In this document: in pieces, positions 30,955 through 44,265 of the stretch
Numbering within the stretch: position 1 is the stretch's first letter
Layout: every line of letters starts with the position of its first letter
Assembly: GCF_963678635.1 (NCBI RefSeq)
Contig: NC_087067.1
Location: 7,669,716 to 7,733,715 of the forward strand
Source of the DNA: Symsagittifera roscoffensis
Taxonomy: Eukaryota; Xenacoelomorpha; Acoela; Convolutidae
Direction: 5' to 3'
DNA: 64,000 bases
The notes under the pieces: generated by a model
Database searches by the model: none
Told to the model about the DNA's origin: nothing
The model's input: the letters and a program-made list of their open reading frames with translations, nothing else
Program-made: the position numbers and the translations under genes

Positions 30955-32451
30955 GGATTTTTATTGAAACTGAGATCCACGTTTTCCAAAGCAGACATGT
31001 CACGCGCTTTTCTATAAGCTCTCTGAAATCTAATATTTGATACTGAAAGCGTAATAAGAATTATTAACCCGCACAAAAAAATAGTACAAATTGAAGTCAA
31101 GCTAATTGGTCAGATTACTTCCCAAAATAATACTTAATATTTGATAATGATAATTCATTACTTTTTAGTTCAACAACTTTCATCAACGAAAACTACTTCA
31201 AACTTGATATACCAGCAGTCTGGTTATTTCTCAAATTTATCTGCTGTTTTTAATATCAAGATCTATGTTTATTTCGTTTGCCATTTTGGTCGTGGGCAAT
31301 AATGAGAGAGGTTAACCTTTTTTATCTAAAACTGAACTAGTAAAATTGACTCTTTGAAAGTTTTTGCTGATACAATATAAACTGTACAAAACACAAATCT
31401 GCGCCATAATTCAATCTAATTTCCTAAGCATTGTCAGAATAATAACCTTGCGTATTTACAATCTTAATAAAAAGAATGATTTTCAGTAAGAATTTTGATT
31501 AATGATCCGTGTCTAAATAAATCAGTCGTGCCTTTCCAAGGATTTATGGCTGGAAGCGCTTCAATATAATAAATAACTCAGTTTTTTGTTGACTTTTTCC
31601 ATGTTCCTGACTTTTACGTCTGACTGTAAGAGAACTGCTGATCCCCACCTTAAAAAACCGTATCATTCTCGTGATGACATTTTTTTTAAGTTTCGATAGA
31701 AATGATGTCGGTATCAAGAGAAGCCGGTTGATGCCCAAAAGCGCAGATTTTTACAACCCGATTAACATGCAAGAAGTTGACAAAGCAAACTGTCCAATGG
31801 ATAGGCGCTCATTAAACCTGTTCTAAAATGCAGGTGAATGCACACAAAAACTCCTTGGATTGCACGCTACAAGTATTTGTTACGTAACAGCTGTCGGCCC
31901 ATATATTTTGTCACGGATTCTCGCAAAATTGGCTGCTTTTGTGGCGATTTTGATTGATACAGTCTTTTAGTTTTTTGTTCGTGGAATCCAAAGCAACAAA
32001 AAAAATCAAATAAAACTAGCAACATTGCGGATTCCGCTTCAAATCTCAGTTTTTCGCTTGTTGCGGAAGCCGCTTACATTTCACAAAATGTACTGTTGGG
32101 CCAAGTAATGATACCAAAAAACTATAGATGGGCAGAAGCATGGAGTTGATCTTATAATTTAAAAGTCTGTAGTCTCTTTTGAATTTGAGAGCAATTTTTT
32201 GTCAACATTGAGAGAAGTTTTTCCGAATTCGAATCACAACTAAGTTGGCTTTAATATGACACCACTTTAGAACTACAGAGGGAAAACACCCAATCAATAA
32301 TTCAAAGAAACAAGGGATCTACTGACAAATCCAAAATAAAGTTTCATTTTTCTTTCTGTTTCGGGTTTCACTGCTAAATGGCTAGTACACGATAGACCAC
32401 ACTTTTGCATAGAAATGGCCTAATGCTATAGTTCCTTCCCACCTTTCAAAC
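30955..32451. other. Intergenic, no gene recognised
   Basis: No supportable gene. Short frames here lack codon bias or family features. Confidence 0.4.
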
Positions 32452-34143
32452 GTCGAGGTCCCAGTCACTCATGGCCAGACTTTGTTGGTCGCATCGCTTT
32501 CCAGACGCAAATTGCCTAGTCGCGGCGATAGTTTGAGTGGTTGGTCGCGAAAACCTGGAAATACCAAAACTTGGTCGAGAAAGTCTGGATATGGGTCGCA
32601 ATTTAGTTTTAATTTCGTTCGCCAAGAACCAGCAAAGATTGATGATCAAATTTCTTGAGCGGGTGGATTTTGAAATTTTTGAAAAAACTCGACTTTTTTA
32701 AGATTGCTCAAATTAGGTTTTCGAGCTTAGCCAGAACACTATGGCTTTAATTTGGCTAAAAAAAAAATTTTTAAAAGGCGAAATTTGGTTTATTAGGGTA
32801 GTTTATGTTTTGTTTTGATTGTTTTGACACAACAAAAGTTTTATGACGCGAGCTGCTAGCACTAGTTTCATAGAAAGTAATCGATTATAATAGACTACAT
32901 TGGTAAAGAAAAAACTTAACCCAAAAAACGATTTTCATGACACTTTTATTCATTAATTAGTTTGTAACGGGATTTTAATCATTTTTTTCAACATTCAAAA
33001 ATCCATTATTACCCAATTTTGGTTTCAACATAATCGATTATTTTTGATTCATACCCGCGCCCAACAAAAGCTTCTAATCTTGATAGAAATTTTATGTAAA
33101 TAATCGAGCCTAATTTTTGTATTTTCTGTGCAGAAATCATTTGTTTCTCATCTCACATTATAAGGATACAATTTCTGGAAAAAATAACTATCAATCAGCT
33201 CAATGCTCAACTGCAACGAGACAAACAAACTTTAGGTATGCACAATAGTCGTAGCGATAAAATGCAAATAAACCAATGTTCTACTAAGTGTTGCTTGGCA
33301 TTAGATCATTTAAACTTTATGTTAAATTTAAGACTATATATTTAGCAGATCAAGTGGCCTAATGGTTAGCACAACCAATTATCCAATGGTTGGTCTGAGT
33401 TCCGAGTCTCACCCCGCACTAGATTTTCTTGAAAAAAATCGATTTAATGTATTATATCAGCAAACAGCTGAAACCATATAATCGATTTTCATAATTTTTG
33501 AAGGATTGTAGTCGATTATTGTAAACAATCAAAAATCTGTTATTTACCATCAAAATCCATTTTTTTACAAAATTTTCAAACAATTTTTGTTCATAAAATT
33601 CACGAAAGTTGGTTAATTTTTGCAAATAAAAAATACTTACTCTGCCTTTTGTAGCGCGTTCTGCAAAACTAAAACCCCGATTGAACATGTTCATCAATGT
33701 GTACCCCATTCCCCAACTTTCACGTCCCCAATTCCCCTTCCAAACCAACACGCTCCATTCAACGAAATTCCCCCCCCCCCCCCCCCCCAAATCACACCTC
33801 ATTACACACAACCTGCCCCCTTCCCACACACACATAAACACACACCCTAGTACTCCCTCATCCCCCCTCACGTTTCACGTTTATCCACTCCCCCAGTTTA
33901 AGGTTGGTAAAATTTTGAATGGGGGTGAATTCATGGGAGAAGGGTTGGCTTAAAATGGGGCTTATCATAGAATGGTGGACAATGAGGAAATGAGGAACGT
34001 AAGTTGGGAAGAAAAATGAAAAAAAAAACAGAGAAAACTAGTAAAAAGTAAACCCGAAAAATTGTAGAAAAAACGATAACAACTTTGTTAGTCAAAGTAA
34101 GTATCATTTTGCAGTTTTCTAATAAAAAGTGTGATAAATCAAA
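32452..34143. repeat. Left copy of a roughly 1.65-kb segment flanking an LTR-element fragment
   Basis: Matches 35530-37184 with a few percent divergence and small gaps (a 60-70 bp gap near the start). The match stops exactly where the TGAGTTA end of an LTR begins. The segment contains a tRNA-like stretch (33345-33420) and a run of about 18 C (about 33770-33788). No protein gene is supportable. Confidence 0.8.
33345..33420 (+). repeat. tRNA-derived (SINE-like) sequence
   Basis: TGGCCTAATGGTTAGC matches the tRNA A box and D-arm closely, and GAGTTCCGAGTCTC resembles a B box and T-arm; CAACCA/TGGTTG form an anticodon-like stem, but the loop is nine bases and the acceptor arm does not pair. It is therefore a degenerate tRNA or the head of a tRNA-derived SINE, not a functional tRNA. 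A second copy lies at 36340-36415 in the duplicated segment. Confidence 0.5.
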
Positions 34144-35529
34144 TGAGTTAGGTTTTATGTTTAACTCATAGAGTAATTTCGGATAGGGTACACCGTCTGC
34201 TCGTCACGCTATCTTATTTTCGGCCGGATAGATTAGTGCAACTTCTTAGTCTTATACCGATCATAATCTTACTCTTATATCTACTAGTCTCAGGGTGTTT
34301 AACTAGTCTCTGCTAGGCTCAATAGATCTAGAGTATACTGGCTTATTTCGACTGCTGAAGTTCTCTTGGATATGTAACTAAGTTCTAAGTTAAATTCAAA
34401 TCTCTCTGGTGCTGAAATTACAAGTAATTTCAGCACTTACATATAAGTGGGTTGTTAGTTAGATGGAATATGATTGGTTAATATTAAATATTTTATAGTG
34501 GTAAAATATCTAATTTATCCAATCATAAAATATAGTTTAGATCAGGTTCCACCCATCCGGGTTTTACAGAGTTTTTTAGAATTATCTTTCTGCAATTCAA
34601 AGGATGGATGATGAACGTTGGTATTCGGCGAACATCGTATTCTTGTCCGGTTCTTCTTGTTAGAGAAGTTCCAGGACGCTGGAGTTAGGGACATCAATCG
34701 TTGTGTCGTTTTGTGACAACGACTGTGTTTCCCAATGAAATCAATCTGATTTCAAAATGGTTTGCTATGACGGGTTTTTCTGTATTATGTAGAGAACTTG
34801 TTTTGTGTTCAACCTCGTCTGGGAATGGCGTGGAGATTGTGTGTGGAAGGGATGCCTTGTAACTCGGATCTGTACGTATACTTGAACATCGAGGTGGTCA
34901 TTGGTCTAGTTCAATGAAGTCCTTTTCTGCGAAGTCAAGTCGTACTCTAAATCCTTTGAGTTGTGATTGTGGACGGCATATCGGTTGTCGTTAGCCATTC
35001 TTGTTCGAGTGTAATGGGATCATTTTGTCGTTGGATGTTCGTATTTGTTGTTGTGTGTTGATCTATATACTGCAAGGTATGATTTACATTTTATAAAATT
35101 TTTATTAGTTTGGTTTTTTAATTATGAATTTAGTTAGTTGTTCTCACAAAAGCATTTTGTTTTAGTTCTGTTATTTTGAAAAGTTACTCACCCTTGAGTA
35201 CCTCTTACTAAAAATAGAAGTGTGGTCACAAAGCGTGGATGTAGCGCGGTGGGTTAGGCCGGCTATAGAGCATGCTCAGGACGTCCTCTCTGGTGGGTTA
35301 GGCCAGTAGTGGGAATATGGTTTCGTGCGGTTTCTTTGAGAGGTCCTGTTATGTGATAACGTTTTATGTTGGGTTTATGTTGGTCTTTCTTATGTTTCTT
35401 TGGTTGCGTCCTTTTTTTCAAAAATCAAATTGTTTTTGTTATGGGTTTGTCTTTCGACTTTTTTGTGTTTTATTATTTCTTTTTTAGACTTTATAATAGT
35501 CTTCAAAAGAATAAATTATCCAGTTTTAA
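34144..35529 (-). mobile_element. Truncated relative of the giant LTR element (3' LTR plus 3' noncoding region)
   Basis: Begins with TGAGTTA as the complete LTRs do, then follows LTR1 and 1920-2850 of the giant element at roughly 90% identity, ending after CAGTTTTAA. It holds one LTR and about 1 kb of adjoining 3' internal sequence and no coding frame. In element terms it is 5'-truncated. It lies exactly between the two copies of the 1.65-kb segment. Confidence 0.88.
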
Positions 35530-37184
35530 TGTCGAGGTATTCGCGGCGATAGTTTGAGCGGTAGGTCGCGAAAACCTGGAAATACCAAAACTTGGTCGAG
35601 AAAGTCTGGATATGGGTCACAACTTAGTTTTAATTTGGTTCGCCAATAACCAGCAAAGATTGGCGATCAAATTTCTTGGGCGCGCGGATTTTGAAAATTT
35701 TGAAAAACTAGACTTTTTGAGATTGCTCAAATTAGGTTTTCGAGCTTAGCTAGAACACTATGGCTTTAGTTTGGATAACTATATTTTTTTTTAAATGCGA
35801 AATTTGGTTTATTTTTTGTTTCGATTGTTTTGACACAAGAAAACAGTTTCATGACGCGAGCTGCTAGCACTAGTTTCATAGAAAGTAATCGATTATAATA
35901 GACTATATTGGCAAACAAAAAACTCAACCCAAAAAACGATTTTCATGACTAATTAGTTTGTAACGGGATTTTAATTTTTTTTTCAGCATTCAAAATTCCA
36001 TTATTATCCAATTTTGTTTTCAACATAATCGATTATTTTTGATTCATACCCGCGCCCAACAAAAGCTTCTAATCTGGATAGAAATTTTATGTAAATAATC
36101 TAGCCTACCTTTTGTATTTTCTGTGCAGAAACCATTTAATTCTCATCTCACATTATAAGGATACAATTTCTGGAAAAAATAACTATCAATCAGCTCAATG
36201 CTCAACTGCAACGAGACAAACAAACTTTAGGTATGCACAATAGTCGTAGCGATAAAATGCAAATAAACCAATGTTCTACTAAGTGTTGCTTGGCATTAGA
36301 TCAATTAAACTTTATGTTAAATTTACGACTATATATTTAGCAGATCAAGTGGCCTAATGGTTAGCACAACCAATTATCCAATGGTTGGTCTGAGTTCCGA
36401 GTCTCACCCCGCACTAGATTTCCTTGAAAATAATCGATTTAATGTATTATATCAGCAAACAGCTGAAATCATATAATCGATTTTCATAATTTTTGGAGGA
36501 TTGTAGCCGATTATTGTAAACATTCAAAAATCTGTTATATACTGTTATAATCCATCAAAATCCATTTCTTTGAAAAATTTTTAATGGTTTTAGTTCATAA
36601 AATCCACAAAAGTTGGTTATTTTTTGCAAATAAAAAATACTTACTCTGCTTTCTTAGCGCGTTCTGCAAAACTAAAACCCCGATTGAACATGTTCATCAT
36701 TGTGTACCCCATTCCCCAACTTTCACGTCCCCAATTCCCCTTCCATCCCAACACACTCCATTCCACGAAACCCCCCCCCCCCAATCACACCTCATTCCAC
36801 ACAACCTGCCCCCTCCCCACACACACATAAACACAAACACTAATTCTCCCTCATCTCCCCTCACGTTTCACGTTTATCTACTCCCCCAGTTTATCGGTGC
36901 CCCAAGCTAATCTTTGGGGGCGCGGGGGGGATGTTGGTAAAATTTTGAATGGGGGTGAAATCATGGGAGGAGGGTTGGCTTAAAATGGGGCTTCTCATAG
37001 AATGTTGGACAATGAGGAAATGAGGAACGTAAGTTGGGAAGATAAATAAAAAAACAGAGAAAACTAGTAAAAAGTAAAAACCCGAAAAATTGTGAAGGGA
37101 GAATGTAGAAAAAAAGATAACAACTTTCTTAGTCAAAATAAGTATCATTTTGCAGTTTTCTAATAAAAAGTGTGATAAATCAAA
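35530..37184. repeat. Right copy of the roughly 1.65-kb duplicated segment
   Basis: Matches 32452-34143. It carries its own differences, including a 35-bp GC-rich insertion near 36897-36931 with a GCCCCAA...TTGGGGGC hairpin, and a shorter C run at about 36769-36782. It ends at GATAAATCAAA, the same word that precedes the LTR in the left copy. Confidence 0.8.
36340..36415 (+). repeat. tRNA-derived (SINE-like) sequence, second copy
   Basis: Same as the stretch at 33345-33420, duplicated with the surrounding segment and therefore not an independent insertion. Confidence 0.5.
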
Positions 37185-38269
37185 GGCAACTGCAAATTTG
37201 TGAAAACTGTGCAAAGTGTTAAAAATTTCAGACAAGAAGTAACTTTAGAAACAAATTTAAATATTTCATTATAATCTAGTATAATTGATTAAAATAAAAT
37301 ATACTGATTTCTCAATAAATAGATTATAATCCATTTTAATCGACTATAATTGTTTGAATTTTTTTGCTTTCTATGGAGACTAGCAATAAAAATATAATAT
37401 AATTATTTATTATTTACGAAACTTTAGGACCAGGAAAGTTTTTTTGTTGCTAAAAATAGCTTATCAGAAATAAGCTCGGAAACAAAGAGTTTTATGAAAA
37501 TCCCTGCTTTATCTGAAAAATTTCGAAAAATTTTTGGCCAGATATTTAAAGAAGAAGTTAAGTTTTTCTCGTCAGAACTTTAAAAAAATCAGTACGGGTA
37601 AAGTCTATGAAAATCATTTTTTTTGGCAAATGTGAAATTTTTATTCTAATTGTAAATCATTCTGCAAAGTAGAACCCATGCTCAACCCTTTGCACAAACT
37701 CCCCGAATCCCCGCCAGCTCTTCGTCATCCACCCCTACCCCTTACAACCCCCCTCCACCCATATACACAACCTTTAAACTCCGCCCAGAGACCCTCCTAT
37801 CCGTACACACGCACCCTTCCACCTCCCCCTTCACGTTTATGTCCCCCCCCCCCCCGCTTACCTACCCGAAATTTTTGTCCACCAAATATAACGGCAAATA
37901 ATTTCGTAGGTGGTCGTGATCAAAAGTTGATGTCGGCGAACAGTTCCAATGGGTGGTGAGGGGTGGAACCCACAAGCAGAAAGTGTATTCGCCCTTCCCT
38001 AAATCCGATAATGACCAAAGGTATGAGGTTTTGCGAAGGCGTCAAATTGTTTCTAAAAGCTCTTTGCCCCTTTTTCGCCGCGATTTTGACACACTTTTTG
38101 AACGAAAAATATTTTTCATTAAATGTGTATAAAATCAATTATTGTGTTTTTGATCCATCAAGAGAAGAAAACTACACATCATTTTTTTAATATAAATTTA
38201 CCCGATGATATAATACAAAAACACAGATTTCTACTCAAAGTTTGAAGCAACTAGAGAAGAAAACTGAAT
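37185..38269. other. Intergenic, C-rich tract
   Basis: No supportable gene. Contains a run of about 14 C near 37843-37857 inside a pyrimidine-rich stretch. Confidence 0.35.
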
Positions 38270-38277
38270 ATGATCTC

Positions 38278-38712
38278 CTTGGGCGGATCTATGTCTAGGA
38301 TTTTCTCGAGGGGGGGGGGGGGGGGGGGCGGTTTTTCAAAAAATTTTCAAAACTTTGTTGACCTTCTTTTTATGTCGAAAAAATTGGTTTTCCGAGCTCT
38401 CCCAAAGCACTAAAAAGTCCCTGTTCAAAAACTCCCCGCAGGCAATTTTTTTTTTAAAAAATGACCAAAAAATGCTTTTTTTAGACGCTTTTTGGAAAAT
38501 TTTCACCAAAAAAATTGCGTTTTTTTGGCGCGCGCTCCCCCCTTAAAGTAAGTAAATATTGGCGCCGAAGGCACCTTCGAAAAACTTTAGGGTCCGTCCG
38601 CCAAAATTGCATATCTGAAAAAAGTTCAAAGGATAGAACCTTTGGGTCGGCAGGGGGTCGAATCCCTGAGAAAAAGGCGTCCGACCCCCCCCCCCCCCTA
38701 AATCCGCCCCTG
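38278..38712. mobile_element. hAT-type MITE with 8-bp target duplication
   Basis: 435 bp with terminal inverted repeats CTTGGGCGGATCTATG (left) and, read inward from the right, CAGGGGCGGATTTAGG. It is flanked on both sides by ATGATCTC (38270-38277 and 38713-38720), the 8-bp target duplication of hAT transposons. Long G runs on the left and C runs on the right follow the termini. No transposase, so it is non-autonomous. CAGGGGCGGAT is a terminus common in animal hAT MITEs. Confidence 0.85.
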
Positions 38713-38769
38713 ATGATCTCTATAAAATAGACAAAATTAAATCTAAAACCACGCAGTCTTCTCAGAAAA

Positions 38770-41700
38770 ACAATTACACCATAATTCCTTCAAACGATCA
38801 GTTATAGAGGGTAACATAAGGAAGAAGCATTTCGATTAGAATTAGTTCGACTGAGCCAATAAACTTCAGTGGCATTTAGAGCTCACATTGAAAGCTATCT
38901 GAGCATAAATAGAAAAAGGTATAAATATTTCGTTCATTCTCAAATGGTCTCATTAAAACCCTTATTCAGGTCCAAGAATAGTTCAATTTTAGCAGAGGCA
39001 ACGTGAAAAACTTGATCTAAGAACTCAATGAAGAATGAACAAGAATGGACATAAGAATTTAGCAAACAAGTAAGCTATTTGTCTGAAAACAAAAAAAATG
39101 ATAGCCGGTTGCTGTGCAAGTAGCACAGAAAGTTCCAACCACAATAAAAACGGATGTTTTTTTTGCAAATTGTTGTTTTTTGTTTGTTCTGCTTTAAGCG
39201 TATGACAACGAAAACCAAAAATTGGAGAGTACCTTCAATAGTAAGAGTAGAAAAAGCATATCTCACAACGGTTTGTATCACAATAATAATCAAAAAGCAA
39301 CAAAAATCAAATAATAATCTATTTCCTTCACACTTTCTGCAAATTTAGTTTTTTTTTCAATTTCAACAATTTCTGATTCTAAACCTGGAAAGAATGCAAA
39401 AACAAATTTGACGGAAAAAAAGCAAAATGACAAACGAGATTTTATGCAACAAAACCATAAAATAATAACACAAAATGAATCTAAATCCCTGAGCCTTACT
39501 TTTTTGCCATAATTCCTTAAATTGATCTCGTGTAGATGGTGAACGGTTTGTATCACATAAAAAAAAGGTAAAACAACAAAAAACAAATAATAAGGTAATT
39601 GTTTTTCAAACTTTCTGTTAATTTAGTTTTGTTCTATTTTTAAAGAGCTTTGTTTCTCACGAAGGAGCTAAAATGGTTCCAAAAACTAAAAGTTCTGGAG
39701 TAGAAAAACGCTTACATCTCATTTGTGTATGAGCTTGCTCGCTCGCTTTATAAGCTCGAAATTAGACCAAAAATGAAAATTTAAACCGGTTTTGCTCTAT
39801 ACTGGCCTTAACATGTTTTCAACACCCATTTTTTTCTCAATTGATTTTTTGGTTGTTCTGCGATATATCGCATGACACCCTCCAACGGTTATTTGAGCTA
39901 CTTAATTTTGCATGGAAAACAAAAAGATGAAAACACTTCAACAAAAAACTGGAAAACACTTCAACATTTGCAGTGGTCGAATTCGAAACAAAAAGTCAAG
40001 ATCGAAATTATCAGCTTTTGTTTTGCAAAAATAACTTGAAAAGATTTATCGAACGTTTTTTAAAAAAAAATTGTAAATCGTTAGTTTTTTAATTTCTAAT
40101 TCAACAAAAACATTAGATATCGTTCCACAAGCGTTTATGTGAAATTCTAATATTTCTCATAAAATTAATATCAATTAAATTTTTTTTTCTAAAAGCAAAC
40201 AGTTAAAATAATTTCGATCCCTAATTAACACTTCGATTATAACTAATGAAAATCAACAAAAAATTGAAAATATTCAAAAGACTACAAAGAAAAGCTCATC
40301 ATCATTTTATGTTTGACTGCAAGAGTGATTTTCCCTTTTCCTTTAAAAAATTGTGGTTTTCGTTATTTCTTTGATTTTCATTAGTGTGATTCTGTTTTGA
40401 CCTCGGCGGTCATTTAATTTCATTTTTTGTACCGCTGGTTTTCATACAAAAAGTTAAGCCTGCTGCGCAATTTTTCAGTAAGTTTCGACAACTGATCTTG
40501 AGAAAAAAAGTGCTTCAAAATGGAGAAGTCATATAAACAACTAAAACAAAAAAACTTAATTTCACTGTTTAAATTGGACAAAAAATTCTGAAACTTAGCT
40601 TTAATTGAATGCAAAATAAGTTTGATAGTAAAAAAGCAAATTAACAAAAAAATATCTGAAGCAATAAAAACATTACACAAAATTAAAAATAAATCCACGC
40701 AAGTTTACTTATTTGCCATTATTCCTTTAACTTATCACCTAATATATGTTAAAATGGCGACAAAAATTTTCGACTAGAAATAAGTCGAATGAGCCAATAA
40801 ACTTCAGGGTTATGTACGGCTCACATAGAAAACTACCTGATAATACAAAAAAAAACAGTTAGAGCTTTTGTTCATTCTCAAATGGTGGTCTTAAGGAAAC
40901 GAAGAAAAAATTGACAAAAGAAACTATTTGTCTGAAAAAAAAATGAAGCAAGGAAAGCCGGTTGCAGTTCAAATAGCACAGAAAATTCTGACCACAAGGA
41001 AAAACAGAATTATTGTATTTGGTTGTTGGTTATTTTTGGTTTGTTCGGCTCTCAGCATTTCTCAAGGAAAGCCTGAAAAGGAGAACTTTCGATATTAAGA
41101 GTAGAATATGCATATCTCAAAATGATTTTTATCAAAACTTCACAACCAAACATTAAAAAAAGTATATTTTCTTAAATCTTTCAAATTTTTTGTTTTGTTT
41201 TTAAGAACGCGCTAGAAAAGCTTCAAAAAGGAAAAGTTGTGGAGTAAAAACAAGTTCTAACGAATTATTTGCGTATAAACCTGCTTGCTCGTTTTATTAG
41301 CTGAAAACTAAACCGGTTTTTCTCTACACTGGCTTTCATTCGTTTTAAAAACAGTGTTTCTCTCAAATAATTTTTTTCTGGCTTTATTTTTTATATCTTT
41401 TAACACCTTCCAACGATTAGTTGTGTTAGTTTGACTGAGAAACAAAAAATCAAAAAATTGGAATAAACTCGAATAGTTGATAAGGTTGAACTAGCAATCG
41501 AAAAAAAACTCAAACTAATCAGCGTTTAAGATGTTTCATTTTCGTTTTTTTTTCTTAAAAAAAAAACAAAAATTAATTAAAACAATTTAAGGTTTATTAG
41601 GAGAAATTTGCATGTTTTTCTTGTTATCAATTTCTGATTCAGCGCAAATATTCGATATTCTTCCACTTGCTTTCATTTGAGTTTCTAAAATTTCAAAAAA

Positions 41701-42230
41701 TTTGATATCGATTCTCGCCAGCAAATAGTTCCCCTAAAAATGAGAGACTTTCGTTCTTCTTTTGATCTTCAATAATCTTTTTCTGTATTGAATTGAGCGC
41801 TATTTGTTTTTTAGTTCTTTTAACGATGAGTTTCACACGAAAAACTACAGCGGCCCTTTTTCCTTGCTACTTTTTCGAAAACTTATAGAAACAACTTCCA
41901 ACTCATAAAACATTACGCATCCATTTGCGCTATTTTTCTATGTCTTCCGGCAACCTAGTTTGAGAAGAAGAGCAAGAAATTTATGACGATCATTATGTTT
42001 CTCTAAAAAAATGAGGCAGTCGAAATAAACTTTTAACAACAATAAACTTAAATTTTTGGTTGAAATTGGCCAAAATTTTCTGAAACTAAGCCAGAAACTA
42101 ATGAAAACAGATTTGATGAGTTTAAGCAAAATGCTAACTGACAAAAATATCTTAAGCGACATTTTTCTAGCTTCAGCAGAAAGAAACACTAAACAAAAGA
42201 ATGGCAAATAAGAATCGTTTTAATTTTTTT
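38770..42230. repeat. Old, diverged tandem duplication of about 1.9 kb
   Basis: Blocks recur in the same order and spacing: GAGCCAATAAACTTCAG near 38853 and 40793, AGCCGGTTGC near 39103 and 40957, and GCTCGCTTTATAAGCTCG near 39731 with a relative near 41290. Identity between blocks is patchy, so this is much older than the duplications at 24-31 kb. The short frames inside show no family signature. Confidence 0.55.
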
Positions 42231-44221
42231 CGGTGTTTCTTGTTGTTTTGAATAAATTGGCTACAAAAAAGGTAACCAAATTAAAAAATCAAAAGTGGCC
42301 TATTAAACAAAAAACATTCCATAGAACAGAAATGGTAGTGCATTTTGCGTCAAATTTAGTGCAACTTATAAATATTTTATTTGGCGGAACAAGGAAAAAC
42401 GGCACAATTTAGACTACAAAAGAAAGCGAAATTAACGCCTAGAAATTTTTATGGAGGTAGTTAAAATTGGAAGAAAAAATTGCCCTATGCTTTCTTTATT
42501 TCATACTTCAAAAGATTGGGCAGAAAGAAAAGTTAATTTTTATTCTAAAAAAACAACAAAAAAACCTTCCCATTGATCAGTTCTTCTTAATAATTAAATT
42601 TTAGCTTTTCTCTTTTTTAAGTTTTAACATTTCTGGGCTTTTATTCAATTTCGTCCATTGATAATTTCCATTCGTTTCATTTGAGATAACGATTATTCAT
42701 TGCTTCCGATTATTCATTGTTTGAGATAACGATTATTCATCATTTATTTGATGCCCTTGACATCTCGTGAAAATGAATCAATGTTTTGCAGTGACCCGGA
42801 TTGAGTTTCCATTGCAAATTAGCAAAGCTAGCGAAAATATGTAAAAACAGTTATTGCCATAAAAAATAGCGCTAAGGATTAACCATGATTCATAACTGGA
42901 ACATGATTCATTAGCACTGATTCATAACTGGAAAAAAAATTGAAAATTTTAACAATAAGTTAGCGGTGAATTAGCGATGAATTAGCAATTACTTTTGAAA
43001 ATTTTTACCGTAACAGCAAGTAAAGATGCTAAATTAGTGCTAATAAAGAAACAACTTTTAGCGATGAGTTAGCAATGAAATAGCAATGCATTAATGTTGA
43101 ATAAGCGCTAATTTTTTCACGATGATTTTTTCGCGATGATATAGCTTAAAATTGGTGAGGAATTTTCAAGTTTTGAAATTCTGAAAATAAATCTGCCTAG
43201 CGATTCTCCAACAAATTATAAAAGATTGAAAATTGTGATTCATACAAGTCAAAAATTAAGAAAATTATTAGCGTAATTTTCAATCAACAGACTAAAATTT
43301 TTGAGCGAATTAGAGAGAAAGGTTTTCTAATGATTGACAGTTTCCGTTCAATTTTAGGCAATCAACTGCAACAAATTGTGAATCGATTCTTTAGTTACGT
43401 TTCAGAAAGATTTCAGAATTTTTGATTGATAGTAAAAAAAATCGAATTTCACCCGGTGTTGTTTTCTTCCTTTTTCTGACATGGCTTAAATCACTCCTCC
43501 AGACGCACACGCACACGCACAAACTCACGCATATAAATCAGAAGTGTGAATTTTGAACACTTTTTTCATTCTTCACTCAGGTTTCTCGGAATAAATTAGT
43601 TTAAAATAGTTGGAACTACTGGTGAAATGGCTCAAAGTGAAGCCATTCTAAACATAAAATTTAATTGAAAAACTTTTTTTTTCCAAATTTTTACTGACCC
43701 CGGTGAATTTATTTTACTATGCAGTAAAAAATCTAAGTTTTTTTTTAATTTACCATGTCTGGCCATGCCTTGCCATGTATTGCCATGCCAAATTTGAGCT
43801 AAAATGGCTCATTTTTGACCTGAATAAGACACTTAGCAATAAATAATTTTGTAATCGAAAAATTCAAAAAGAATTTCAAAAGATTAATGTCTTTGTTTAT
43901 CGTTTATTTATGCTGGAAATATTAGATCTTCTCTAAGTAAAAACACCAAACAAAACACCAAAAACACCAACCGATGTATCAATAAAGTTTTTTACTGCTA
44001 CATCAGCGTTGATTTTTCACAAAGCTTATCGCTAAATCAACGGTAATTTATCGCTAATTTTTCAATGTTTTTTGATAAATAATTGCCAATTTATATTTCT
44101 ATGAATAGCACGGATTTTTCTATGGAAATCCAATTTAAATTGGGCTAAGAATTTTTCATTGCTAATTATATCGGGGAACTCAAACCGGGGACGTTACCGT
44201 GACGTGTGAAGTCTGCATATA
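42231..44221. other. Intergenic, no gene recognised
   Basis: AT-rich with many diverged TTAGCGATGAATTAGC-like words near 42960-43110 and a short CGCACA repeat near 43504. No gene supportable. Confidence 0.35.
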
Positions 44222-44265
44222 AACTACGTCAAATCTTCGTCTCGTAAAATTTCTATATAAAACTT

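Noticed and set aside
33345-33420. Functional tRNA gene
   Set aside because: The acceptor arm does not pair and the anticodon loop has nine bases.
33452-33871. 139-codon minus-strand frame across the poly-C tract
   Set aside because: Gly-rich part is the homopolymer; the rest has no family signature and the duplicated copy does not keep the frame.
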